Below are positions 19,026 through 28,465 of a DNA stretch of 64,000 nucleotides, piece after piece. The DNA comes from Bacteriovorax sp. Lineage in GTDB: Bacteria > Bdellovibrionota > Bacteriovoracia > Bacteriovoracales > Bacteriovoracaceae. A program made the position numbers and the translations under genes. Positions within the stretch are counted from its first letter, which is position 1, and every line of letters starts with the position of its first letter. The notes beneath the pieces are model-generated. The model saw nothing but the letters and a program-made list of their open reading frames with translations, did not search any database and had not been told where the DNA came from. The stretch covers positions 83,540 through 147,539 of the forward strand of contig JACMPM010000003.1 of the NCBI GenBank assembly GCA_014377485.1. Reading direction: 5' to 3'.

Positions 19026-20204
19026 ATGGAGGATCAATTGGTTAGAATTTTATTTTTATGGGCGATGGTTTTTGGAACATTTTCATCTGACGCATTTTCT
19101 GTTGAGCCTTCAGAAGCTCAGGCGAAGGCGGTAATGAGCAATGTTTATGATTCATACCTAAAGATTATTCCGTATGCATACTCTACAAGAAATAATTTTG
19201 GTAACTTTAAAAATAAAAAAGAAAAAGAGGAGCTGCTAAAAAATCTCACCGATTTATCACAATTTTTTAAAAGTGCTAAACATGCAGAATTTTTTCAACG
19301 TCCAGGTTTTAGACCGAGCCTTGAAGCAATTACTAATCATCTGGATGAAACTATAATGTCGGTAGAGGCAGATAGTTATGTCTTTGCTCAAAAGCGCTTA
19401 AATGTGATTGGCGCACTTTGTGTAACCTGCCACTCTCAATTGCCGGAATCAATTTCAAAGAATGCTTTTAGAGACAATATTAAAAAGGAGAAAAGAGATC
19501 GCTTTGATTCTGATTTTTCTTATGCGAATTATCTTTACTTAGTACGTCGCTTTGATGAATCAAAAAATTATTTTGAAAAAGCAATAGATTCAGCATTGGG
19601 GGCTCCAAACGCTAGACCCAATCAAGAAGTAATTTCTTCTTTAAGAAAGATTATTTCTATGGATACAAAAATTAAATTTGACAGTGAAAAAGCCCGCTCT
19701 TCTATTGAAAAATGGGAAAAAGACTTAAGATTCTCTATCAATGATAAGAAAATCATTAATAGATGGGATGAGGATTTAAAAAAATGGAAAGGATTTGATC
19801 CAGCTTCAATTAAGTCAATGCCGAATTTTATTGAAAAAAACTTAAGCCCATTAGACATGAAGAAAGAAATTATTTTTACTGGCGAAGAAGATATCACTCT
19901 TCTAATTTCTTCGGGTGTTCTCTTTAATTACTTAGTTGAGAACCCAAGTTCTGATTTAGCACCTGAAATACTTTATTGGTTGTCATTGGCCGAGCATCGC
20001 ATGGGGCAGTCGTATTTCTTTTCATTGGGAGATCTTTATCTGAAAGACTGTATTAGAAAATATCCAGCTTCTCCTTACGCCAAAAAATGTTATCAGGAGT
20101 ATGCAGATTCAATAGAGGCCGGTTATAGTGGATCTTCAGGAACAGATATTCCAGTTGGAGAAAAAAGAGAACTTATGAAACTAAAGAGTCTTTTGAAACC
20201 TTGA
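19026..20204 (+). CDS. Secreted protein with one c-type heme motif and TPR-like helices
   Basis: Signal peptide; single CVTCH; helical repeats FSYANYLYLVRRFDESKNYFEKAI. Confidence 0.65.
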   Translation: MEDQLVRILFLWAMVFGTFSSDAFSVEPSEAQAKAVMSNVYDSYLKIIPYAYSTRNNFGNFKNKKEKEELLKNLTDLSQFFKSAKHAEFFQRPGFRPSLEAITNHLDETIMSVEADSYVFAQKRLNVIGALCVTCHSQLPESISKNAFRDNIKKEKRDRFDSDFSYANYLYLVRRFDESKNYFEKAIDSALGAPNARPNQEVISSLRKIISMDTKIKFDSEKARSSIEKWEKDLRFSINDKKIINRWDEDLKKWKGFDPASIKSMPNFIEKNLSPLDMKKEIIFTGEEDITLLISSGVLFNYLVENPSSDLAPEILYWLSLAEHRMGQSYFFSLGDLYLKDCIRKYPASPYAKKCYQEYADSIEAGYSGSSGTDIPVGEKRELMKLKSLLKP

Positions 20205-20210
20205 TATATG

Positions 20211-20243
20211 AATAAGCCCAAGAAATATTTCTTAGGGCTTATT
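20211..20243. terminator. Bidirectional terminator between convergent genes
   Basis: AATAAGCCC...GGGCTTATT. Confidence 0.7.
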
Positions 20244-20247
20244 TAAA

Positions 20248-21711
20248 TTACTTAATATTTAATTTTCTGATGACACCTTCAATATCTGCAACAAAGAGCG
20301 AATCATCTTTAATCGTCACCGAGGCATCGGTTTCGTTCCATTTTTTATATGTCGATTGGGTAGGATTCCAGTGAGTTTTAACTGCCCCTGTTTTTATATC
20401 GAGTGCGAAGAGTCCATTATCTAATGAAGCATACCAAAGTAAATTTCTTTTTGTATCATAATCCACGCTGCTAAAGGCATATGAAGTTTTTTCATTTCCT
20501 GTCTTAAAGCACCAATCTTTGTTTTTTGTGAGTATGTTTATCGCACAGACGTTCCCTTTATAATCAGAGATAACCGCCAGTTCATATTTAAGAGATTTAA
20601 TAATAAGAGGCTTTCCAATTAACGGAGCTTCAAATGGTATTGTAAAATCAGCGATACCCGTTTTTTTGTCGAGGCAATGAAGCATTCCAATATTTGAAGT
20701 GAAATAAATTTCTCCTAAAGTGTAGCATACGTCCTTACTTCCAATTACAGGATGCATCCAATTTGAAAGTGGAAGTTCTTTTTGCCAAAGTTTTTTACCG
20801 GTAGAAAATTCATAAGCTGTGGCATAGGTACGATCTTGAATATTACCTTTTTCTTTTCCACTTCCAGTGTAAATAACCCCGTTTTCAATACTCACAGTTG
20901 CATCCAAGTGACCGTCTATAGCATGCCATTTTTCTTTTAAGCTATCGGGAGAAATTGCGTAGAGCCCATCTTTTCCTGCTGTCAGGAAAAGCAGAGTTTC
21001 ATTATTATAAGTTTCAATCAGAGGTTGACCTTCAGTATGTCCTTTGGTTTGAAATGATCCAGCAAATTTTCCAGTTTTTAAATCAAAAGAATAAATTCTT
21101 GCATGATGAGTATTGTGATTACCTTCACCGGCATAGAGGTGAGAATTGTAAATAACAGGTCTAGTTGTAACTTGAGTTCCAATGTAAAAGCTGCGTTTAG
21201 TTTTTCCATTATCAAGATCAAGCTCATGGATCAGACCATCATCTGTTCCAAAAAAAATGGAATTACCGCTAATTACGCCAGAGCGAAAAGCTCCTTTTTT
21301 TAATTTCTGAGTCCATACTTCTTTTAATTCATGGATGGTGACTATTTTATTATCTTTAGAGTCTGAGAGATTAAATGAATGAACTCGCCCTAGGGCATTT
21401 TCATAAACTGAATATGATGAAATTGCATGCTGTGAGGATTGGTATTTTAGAGCGACAATTGGACTAGGAAGGGTTTTTAAAAAACCATAGGCTCGATAAG
21501 CTCCAATCATTGCGAAATTTAATATAACAGCGCTGATTAAAATCTTCTTGGTTAAAAGCACTTCAAGAAGTTGCTTAGGTCCTTCCATTTTTAATTTAAT
21601 ACCAAACCAACCGGCTACTACAGTGGCAATGGAACTTAATATAACAGTAAGGCCGGTGAGGGGAATTAATACAGTGGGAATGATGGCCATGTTATAATTT
21701 AGCCCCGTCAT
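20248..21711 (-). CDS. Membrane-anchored PQQ-like beta-propeller protein (start uncertain, 21771/21711/21690)
   Basis: N-terminal TM helices; repeated blades such as NSIFFGTDDGLIHELDLDNGKTKRS, NGVIYTGSGKEKG, LWYASLDNGLFALDIKTGAV. Confidence 0.75.
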   Translation of the reverse strand: MTGLNYNMAIIPTVLIPLTGLTVILSSIATVVAGWFGIKLKMEGPKQLLEVLLTKKILISAVILNFAMIGAYRAYGFLKTLPSPIVALKYQSSQHAISSYSVYENALGRVHSFNLSDSKDNKIVTIHELKEVWTQKLKKGAFRSGVISGNSIFFGTDDGLIHELDLDNGKTKRSFYIGTQVTTRPVIYNSHLYAGEGNHNTHHARIYSFDLKTGKFAGSFQTKGHTEGQPLIETYNNETLLFLTAGKDGLYAISPDSLKEKWHAIDGHLDATVSIENGVIYTGSGKEKGNIQDRTYATAYEFSTGKKLWQKELPLSNWMHPVIGSKDVCYTLGEIYFTSNIGMLHCLDKKTGIADFTIPFEAPLIGKPLIIKSLKYELAVISDYKGNVCAINILTKNKDWCFKTGNEKTSYAFSSVDYDTKRNLLWYASLDNGLFALDIKTGAVKTHWNPTQSTYKKWNETDASVTIKDDSLFVADIEGVIRKLNIK

Positions 21712-21718
21712 TTTTGCA

Positions 21719-23995
21719 CTAAGAATAGGTAATACGTCCATTGTTTCCATCAACCCATATTTTATCGCCATCTTTCAAACGTAAATGGCACTGTTTAATT
21801 TCACTAATAGCTGGAAGATTCATTTCGCGAGCGACTATGGCACAATGAGAGAGCACTCCACCTTTTTCCACAATGACTGCTTTTGATTTTAAAAAGAGCC
21901 CCGTCCATCCTGGATCTGTAGATTCGGCAACAAGGATAACATTATCTGGCCATAAATTTGTATCGACATTCTCCGGATCAATGACCACTCGGACTTCACC
22001 AAAAACAAATCCCGGAGATAGCGGCGTACCTGTTAAAACGTTTGATTTATCTACTGTTTTTTCTTCAGTAATTGCTTTTAATTCACTTAAGCTGATAATT
22101 GGAGGAAGTGAAATTGCTTTTAAAATATTTATTTTTTCTTTTCTTTGAATTGCTCTTTCTTTATTAAAATCATGATTAACTATTTCCTTGCAGTCATGCC
22201 AAAAAATGGTTTCTTCCAAGCTTTCTCTCTCTGCTATTTCAAGCACAATGGAGCGTAGTTCAGCATAAGGTTTCAAGAGAGTCATTTTCCAGGCTTCTCG
22301 CAATTCCAACATTTCTTTTAGAAGAATCCACTCTTTTTCAATGGCCAACTTTTTATAAGTTTTGAGATCCCTGATATCCTGGATAACATTCAGGCTATTA
22401 TCTTTTTTAAGAAGACCAGGCGTGATGTTGTAAAAAATTTTGTCTGAAAGTTCACTCCATCTGTGATGGCTTAATTCTAATTCACCAGGACCTCTATGAC
22501 CGTAAGTTTTTAAAAAGGAGCTTCGTTTAGTATTATCAAGACAGGCCAACTGATAATCCTCGTTCATTTTCATAGTAACGGTGTGAAGACCATGAGACAT
22601 CCACAGTTTTAGCTTTTGCTCAATTTCTGAAGAAGACAGTACTCCTTTGAGCATTGCTCTAAGACTTTGATTGGTTGATTCAATCAAAATAATTAAAACT
22701 AATGGATAGACCAAGACCATAGAATAAAAATTTTGGCTTTCAATAGTAAACATTTCTATGAGTTTAATTGAATCAAGATTTTTATAATTCTCACTAACTA
22801 ATTTATTTTTAAAAAGTTGCAATTCTTTAACGCATTCATCGAGAAATACCCTTCGCTCGGTGGAAAGTCGCCAACCTATCTTTAACATTTTCCACATAGT
22901 AAATGGAGTATTCACAAAATTTGAAAAAGTCATCTTGTGAAAATCAAATTTTAAATGAGGTTGCGGACGAGGAACCATTTTATAAGGAATAGATCCAAAA
23001 TATAATGGAGCCATTAATGAAATATTTACATAAGCTCTGCCAAAAATTTTTTCAAGTAAAGAATGAGTTTCGTTATTTAATTCTTGATCAAGGCCTAAAT
23101 ATCCCAATTTTTTAAGCGCAACTGAAAAAGCACCATTAGCAGCAAAAGCTTCTCTCCAGAGGCTAAATGTTAATTCGCTTGGTGGACCACTCCATTCAGA
23201 AAAAGTTTGTCCATCCCATATAGTATCGGCCGCATGAGAATTTTTTAATCGTTCGATTTCTTGTTGAATTAGTTTTTTTTCATTAGATTTACCCGAGAGA
23301 GCTGTTATGGGACGAGCTTGCAGGACAAAAAAATTATTATTTTTATCGATGGCCCATTCCATATCAATTCCAAATCCAAAATAATCTCTTACTTTATTTC
23401 CAACTGATACAACTTCATCCAAATTAAAGAGCGAAGTAATATGTGATTTATTTTCTTCAAAATGAAAGGGAGTTTTTTTTCCCGACACAAGATCCTCTCC
23501 ATAACCTTCGATCGCCTCAAGGACCCAGCCTTTTTCATTTGACCTTGGATCGACACTGAAAAAGACACCAGAATAAAGAGGATCAACCATCACTTGTAAA
23601 ACGACATTCATTTGCACGGATTGACTTTTTTCTTTTAGAAAATGCTCGCGGTAGAGAGCACTTGATTTTTTATTTATTGATTCAAAACATTTAGCAACAC
23701 TTTTTTTAATGCTCAATTGATCGTGGATATTTAAAAAAGTAGAATTTTGACCTGCAAAACTTTGTTCTCCAGAATCTTCACCTTGGGCAGAACTTCTGAT
23801 GGCCAGTTTGGGAAGTCCCAGAGCTTTCCACCAATCAAAAATATTTTCCCATTCAGCTTCAGTAATTGGAAGTGCTGATAAGACTGCTCCGTCCGGAACT
23901 GAAAAATGGGCGTTACTTAGCAGACCTAAGGCATATGCCTTTCCGCCTAAAAATTGGTGCTCAGTAGTAATGTCTTTAAATTTGTAGAAAGTCAT
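21719..23995 (-). CDS. PEP-utilizing dikinase with PPDK-N ATP-grasp, novel middle and C-terminal swivelling His domain (rifampin-phosphotransferase-like architecture)
   Basis: GGKAYALG, LAIRSSAQGEDSGEQSFAGQ, FVLQARPITAL; C-terminal GGVLSHCAIVAREMNLPA; no TIM barrel after the His domain. Confidence 0.8.
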   Translation of the reverse strand: MTFYKFKDITTEHQFLGGKAYALGLLSNAHFSVPDGAVLSALPITEAEWENIFDWWKALGLPKLAIRSSAQGEDSGEQSFAGQNSTFLNIHDQLSIKKSVAKCFESINKKSSALYREHFLKEKSQSVQMNVVLQVMVDPLYSGVFFSVDPRSNEKGWVLEAIEGYGEDLVSGKKTPFHFEENKSHITSLFNLDEVVSVGNKVRDYFGFGIDMEWAIDKNNNFFVLQARPITALSGKSNEKKLIQQEIERLKNSHAADTIWDGQTFSEWSGPPSELTFSLWREAFAANGAFSVALKKLGYLGLDQELNNETHSLLEKIFGRAYVNISLMAPLYFGSIPYKMVPRPQPHLKFDFHKMTFSNFVNTPFTMWKMLKIGWRLSTERRVFLDECVKELQLFKNKLVSENYKNLDSIKLIEMFTIESQNFYSMVLVYPLVLIILIESTNQSLRAMLKGVLSSSEIEQKLKLWMSHGLHTVTMKMNEDYQLACLDNTKRSSFLKTYGHRGPGELELSHHRWSELSDKIFYNITPGLLKKDNSLNVIQDIRDLKTYKKLAIEKEWILLKEMLELREAWKMTLLKPYAELRSIVLEIAERESLEETIFWHDCKEIVNHDFNKERAIQRKEKINILKAISLPPIISLSELKAITEEKTVDKSNVLTGTPLSPGFVFGEVRVVIDPENVDTNLWPDNVILVAESTDPGWTGLFLKSKAVIVEKGGVLSHCAIVAREMNLPAISEIKQCHLRLKDGDKIWVDGNNGRITYS

Positions 23996-24097
23996 AAAAT
24001 GAAGATAATCTTAGAAATTGCAAAAGAACATGATCTATCTTAGGTTTATTTGGATTGATCAAGGTATGATTCAATAAAAAAATGAGGGGAACTTGCA

Positions 24098-25366
24098 ATG
24101 TTTAAGTATGTCACTGCTGATGAAGCTGTAAGAGAAATTAAATCTAATGATAAGGTTTTTATTCATTCTGCAGCATCAACTCCAGAAGAGCTGGTTCGTG
24201 CAATGGTGAGACGATTTAGTGAATTGCGAGATGTCGATATTTATCATATCCATACTGAAGGCGACTGCAGTTACGCCAAAGACGAATATAAAGAAAGTTT
24301 TAAACTTCACGCTTTTTTTAATGGCAGCAATATACGTCATGCCAAAAATAATCACTTGGCATCAAGCTATATACCGATTTTTTTAAGCGATATTCCACAC
24401 TTATTTTATAATAAGAAAATTGAACTAGACGTGGCATTGGTGCAACTGACTCCACCTGATAAACACGGAATGTGCAGCCTCGGCCCTTCAGTCGATGTTT
24501 CAATTGCTGCTCTTAATACAACGAAAAAAATCATTGCACAAATTAATCCCTTACTTCCAAGAACTTTTGGTGAGCAAATTCATTACTCCAAAATTACCAA
24601 GGCAATTTATCACGAGGCACCAATCTATGAATGCTTGACGGAGGTCAATACTTCGGCAGAATTGGCAATTGGAAAGAATATTGCAGGGCTGATTGAAGAT
24701 GGATCGACTCTACAATTAGGAATCGGATCAATTCCAAATGCGGTTCTTTCAATGTTAGGCAATCATAAAGATTTAGGTATTCACACTGAAATGTTTTCTG
24801 ACGGTATTATTTCTCTCTATGAAAAAGGTGTAATAACTGGAAAATATAAAAAAAAGCATCCTAGAAAAATAGTTTCTAGTTTTGTCATTGGCTCACAAAA
24901 AATTTACGATTTCATCGACGATAACACCGAAGTGCTCTTGCTTGATTGCTCATATACCAACAACCCTCATATTATTGCTCAAAATCAAAAAGTTGTAGCA
25001 ATCAATAGCGCTATTGAAATAGATTTATCAGGACAGGTCTGTTCTGACTCTATAGGCTCAAGAATTTATTCAGGTGTTGGAGGTCAAATGGATTTTATTC
25101 GTGGAGCCGCTATTTCTTGCGGAGGTAAACCAATCATCGCTATCCCATCCAAAACTTCTAAAGGGGAAAGTAAAATTGTCCCTTTTTTAAAAGCAGGAGC
25201 AGGAGTCGTTACAACTCGCGCCCATGTTCATTACATTGTTACGGAATTTGGTGTGGCTAACTTGCATGGGCTTACTCTGGAAGAAAGAGCAAAGGCCTTG
25301 ATTGCCATTGCCGCTCCCGAGCATAGAGAAAATCTAGAACGCAAATTTTATGAATTATGGCTTTAA
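24098..25366 (+). CDS. Acetyl-CoA hydrolase/4-hydroxybutyrate CoA-transferase family
   Basis: DVALVQLTPPDKHGMCSLGPSVD, LQLGIGSIPNAVL, VTEFGVANLHG. Confidence 0.92.
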   Translation: MFKYVTADEAVREIKSNDKVFIHSAASTPEELVRAMVRRFSELRDVDIYHIHTEGDCSYAKDEYKESFKLHAFFNGSNIRHAKNNHLASSYIPIFLSDIPHLFYNKKIELDVALVQLTPPDKHGMCSLGPSVDVSIAALNTTKKIIAQINPLLPRTFGEQIHYSKITKAIYHEAPIYECLTEVNTSAELAIGKNIAGLIEDGSTLQLGIGSIPNAVLSMLGNHKDLGIHTEMFSDGIISLYEKGVITGKYKKKHPRKIVSSFVIGSQKIYDFIDDNTEVLLLDCSYTNNPHIIAQNQKVVAINSAIEIDLSGQVCSDSIGSRIYSGVGGQMDFIRGAAISCGGKPIIAIPSKTSKGESKIVPFLKAGAGVVTTRAHVHYIVTEFGVANLHGLTLEERAKALIAIAAPEHRENLERKFYELWL

Positions 25367-25376
25367 GGCTAAACTA

Positions 25377-26690
25377 CTAAAGTTTCTGTTCTTTATTATT
25401 ATTTGCAATTGTTACATTTCTAAAGCCAATTTCAATAAGCTTTTCTTTAAATAATTCTTTTGAAGAAGGTTCACCATGATTGAGATATATATTTGTATTT
25501 TTATCAATATCATTAATCCATGAAAGTAATTCGTTTTGGTCTGCATGTGAGGAGAAGGCTTGCGAAGAAAGAACTTCTCCAGACCAATGAATACTTTTTC
25601 CTTCTTCATCATGTATTATTCTTTTTCCTTCACTTAAGGCCCTGCCAGCTGTGCCGATTGCCTGATATCCAGGCAAGAAGAGACATGCATTCGTGTCGTT
25701 TTGCCAATTTTCTAAATAACGCCAAATCCTCCCTCCAGAAACCATGCCACTTGAGGTGATGATAATTAAAGGACCTTCCTTTTTTTTAAGTGAATCCCAC
25801 TCCCGTACATGGTCGATGACTTCAACTTCTTCGAGTGCATTTCTTAAGTCTTCAGGAAGTTTTGTGTCTTGGGAGAATTCTTTATAGATTTTATTAGCTT
25901 CAGTCATCATAGGTCCATCAATGACAAATCTAATTTTTTCTTCAGGGTGTAGTTGATAAAACTTATGAATTAATGTGATAAGGAGCTGTGCCCTTGCTAC
26001 GGCAAAGCTTGCTATTATTCCTACCTTCGATTCTTTTTTTATTTTTTTTATGAATGAGGTTAACTCTTCTTCAATATTGCCCTTTCTAATTTTTCCACCA
26101 TATGTAGATTCGATGACTAAAACATCTGTGAGAGGGCATTTATCGGGAGGATTTATTAATGGGTCGTTGAATCGTCCGACATCGCCGGAGAAAACAATTT
26201 TCTTTTCACCATTAATGAATACTGATGCAGCTCCCAAAATATGTCCGGCCGGCTGAAAGGAAATAGACATTCCCAAGACTTCGAAAGTTTCATGAAAATT
26301 TTTCGTTTTGAATAATGATGTTGCGATCATCACATCTTCCATTTCATAAAAAGACTTTAAAATATGATTTTCAGCTTTTTCTAAAATATGAGCGCTGTCG
26401 GTCATGATCAATCGCGCGAGTTTTAAAGTGGGTTTAGTACAATAAATTGTTCCTCGGAATCCAAGTTTTACCAGCCTGGGAATATGGCCGGAATGATCGA
26501 GATGGGCATGAGTTAAGATAATGGCGACGATTTCCTTTGGATCAAAAGGAAGAGGTCTCAAATTTTTTTTAACAACATCATCTGTTCCTTGGTAGAGACC
26601 ACAATCAATAAGTATCTTTCCTGCCGGACACTCAAGAAGCGTCATTGAACCGGTAACATCTTCCGTCGCACCTATAAATTTGATTTTCAT
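25377..26690 (-). CDS. MBL-fold beta-CASP ribonuclease
   Basis: THAHLDHSGHIPRL, SGDVGR, VIESTYGGK, SSGMVSGGRIWRYL, SSHADQNEL. Confidence 0.93.
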   Translation of the reverse strand: MKIKFIGATEDVTGSMTLLECPAGKILIDCGLYQGTDDVVKKNLRPLPFDPKEIVAIILTHAHLDHSGHIPRLVKLGFRGTIYCTKPTLKLARLIMTDSAHILEKAENHILKSFYEMEDVMIATSLFKTKNFHETFEVLGMSISFQPAGHILGAASVFINGEKKIVFSGDVGRFNDPLINPPDKCPLTDVLVIESTYGGKIRKGNIEEELTSFIKKIKKESKVGIIASFAVARAQLLITLIHKFYQLHPEEKIRFVIDGPMMTEANKIYKEFSQDTKLPEDLRNALEEVEVIDHVREWDSLKKKEGPLIIITSSGMVSGGRIWRYLENWQNDTNACLFLPGYQAIGTAGRALSEGKRIIHDEEGKSIHWSGEVLSSQAFSSHADQNELLSWINDIDKNTNIYLNHGEPSSKELFKEKLIEIGFRNVTIANNNKEQKL

Positions 26691-26704
26691 TGCATACCCT
26701 GGTT

Positions 26705-27550
26705 TTATTGAATTATTTTATATATATCGCTAAATAATGATTTTATTTCTTCTTCGCTCATACCCATTTTTAGTAAAAGTTTTCTCTCTGTTAGTAAATC
26801 TTTACATAAAATTATTTTTTGCAATAATAATTCCTGACAGTATATTTTTTTAAGACGCTTGAGAGAAGTTATTGGGTAAAGTTTATGTTTTTTAATTTTA
26901 TCCAAAAATGATTCATCTGCAGGAGCATTGACTCCAAGAAGTTGTAGTCCGGTACCTTGTGCGTAATCTAGCGCATCTTTGGAAAATGTAGTATTACTTG
27001 CAACATAGAATTCCCGAAGATATTTACCATCAGGCCCGTTCTTTAAATCATCCCATCTGGCCTTTATATACAAAACAATCTTGATATCGTTTGATCTGCC
27101 AACAGTATTGTGGAATTTGCATTCAACATAGGCTTGATAATTTGGTTTACTTGCAACGATATCGACTTCGTGCCGTACAAATTCACCTTGTACTATAACT
27201 CCAACATAAGTAGTGAATCCAATTTCTTTAAAATATTTCGAAACAAAATATTCAAATTCAAATCCCGTGGGACCAAGCTCGAGAAGTGATTTTTTTAAAG
27301 AATAGTGAGTAGCAGCGATTGGAGATTTTTTCCTTATTAGTTTGATTGTGTGTTTGAAGATATCACGGGTGCTTGTACCCGGTTTAATTTTTTCTGTAAC
27401 TTCTTTGGTGATTTCTTTACAGTATTTGGGGCGCAATCCGGTTCGCTGAAGAGAGCGTTCAAGTTTTTTTGCTGAAAATTTTTCAAGTTCACCGGTTGAC
27501 TTAAAAATATGTGGTTTGGATCCGATAGTTCTGTGGTTCATATTTATCAA
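26705..27550 (-). CDS. ATP-cone domain fused to Mrr-like PD-(D/E)xK nuclease
   Basis: N-terminal ATP-cone FKSTGELEKFSAKKLERSLQRTGL; nuclease motifs RHEVDIVASKPNYQAYVECKFH; 14 bp from beta-CASP gene. Confidence 0.78.
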   Translation of the reverse strand: MINMNHRTIGSKPHIFKSTGELEKFSAKKLERSLQRTGLRPKYCKEITKEVTEKIKPGTSTRDIFKHTIKLIRKKSPIAATHYSLKKSLLELGPTGFEFEYFVSKYFKEIGFTTYVGVIVQGEFVRHEVDIVASKPNYQAYVECKFHNTVGRSNDIKIVLYIKARWDDLKNGPDGKYLREFYVASNTTFSKDALDYAQGTGLQLLGVNAPADESFLDKIKKHKLYPITSLKRLKKIYCQELLLQKIILCKDLLTERKLLLKMGMSEEEIKSLFSDIYKIIQ

Positions 27551-27628
27551 TTTAAAACCCAGGGTTAGAAAATTCTTCTAATAATTCTATTCGTAATCAT
27601 GTAAGAGTACTATAAAATATGGATCGAA

Positions 27629-27648
27629 AAGCTGAGATGTATCAGCTT
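27629..27648. repeat. Inverted repeat in divergent intergenic region
   Basis: AAGCTGA-gatgta-TCAGCTT, 7-bp perfect arms. Confidence 0.6.
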
Positions 27649-27702
27649 AAATTTTAAATATTTAAGTATAATATTTTTAGATTAAATGAGTAGGGGATAT
27701 TT

Positions 27703-28305
27703 ATGAGCGATACTGAAGCATCATCTTTAACCAAATTGATTGTTATTACAGGGGGGCCGGGCGCAGGAAAAACTGCAGTTCTAGAAATGGTAAAAAAGTT
27801 ATTAGATCAAAATGCAATAATTTTACCTGAAGCTGCTTCAATTATATTTGGTGGAGGTTTTTGGCGACTGCCAAGTATATCTGCAAAGGCTGCTGCTCAA
27901 AGAGCTATTTTTCATGTCCAGACTGAAATGGAGAATTTAGTATGTGATGAAAAAAAATGGACAATGGGACTATGTGATAGAGGAACATTAGATGGATTAG
28001 CTTATTGGCCTAATGGTGATAAATCATTTTGGGAAATAAGTAATACGACAATGGAAAAAGAATTAAGTAAATATTATGCCGTCATTCATCTTCGTTCTCC
28101 CTCAGACTTATTCGGCTATAATCATATAAACCCCCTAAGAATAGAATCCGCCGCTCAATCTCTTATGATAGACGAAAAAATTGCAAAAATCTGGAAAAAT
28201 CACCCAAGGTATGTAGAAGTTGCGAGCAATGAAAGTTTTTTAACAAAAGCTCAATCTGCAATTGATATTATTTCCAAATATTACAAAGAGTGCAGTAACT
28301 GTTAG
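27703..28305 (+). CDS. AAA_28-like P-loop NTPase
   Basis: Walker A GGPGAGKT; YYAVIHLRSP, WKNHPRYVEV. Confidence 0.8.
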   Translation: MSDTEASSLTKLIVITGGPGAGKTAVLEMVKKLLDQNAIILPEAASIIFGGGFWRLPSISAKAAAQRAIFHVQTEMENLVCDEKKWTMGLCDRGTLDGLAYWPNGDKSFWEISNTTMEKELSKYYAVIHLRSPSDLFGYNHINPLRIESAAQSLMIDEKIAKIWKNHPRYVEVASNESFLTKAQSAIDIISKYYKECSNC

Positions 28306-28393
28306 GAAAAACCTATCAATTAAATTTTGACTATTTGAGCCTTGATCGCAAGATTTAGGACGAGTATTTTTGGCCTTCTTTTGGAGGAACAAA

Positions 28394-28464
28394 ATGAAAT
28401 CTTTTTTTTATTGCTAACATTGCTTGCAACATTTAATGCCTATTCTGCACCTGAGATAAAATAA
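28394..28464 (+). pseudogene. Possible remnant of small secreted-protein gene, frameshifted in an 8-T run
   Basis: TTGGAGGAAC SD then ATGAAATCTTTTTTTTATTG; adding one T reads MKSFFLLLTLLATFNAYSAPEIK*. Confidence 0.35.
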
Positions 28465-28465
28465 A

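Noticed and set aside
23389-23586. Nested alternative-frame ORF in dikinase gene
   Set aside because: Out-of-frame overlap with a clear enzyme family; no independent support.
24055-24075. TTGATCAA / TATGATTCAA near divergent promoters of dikinase and CoA transferase
   Set aside because: No 5-4-5 spaced palindrome; not counted as FNR site.
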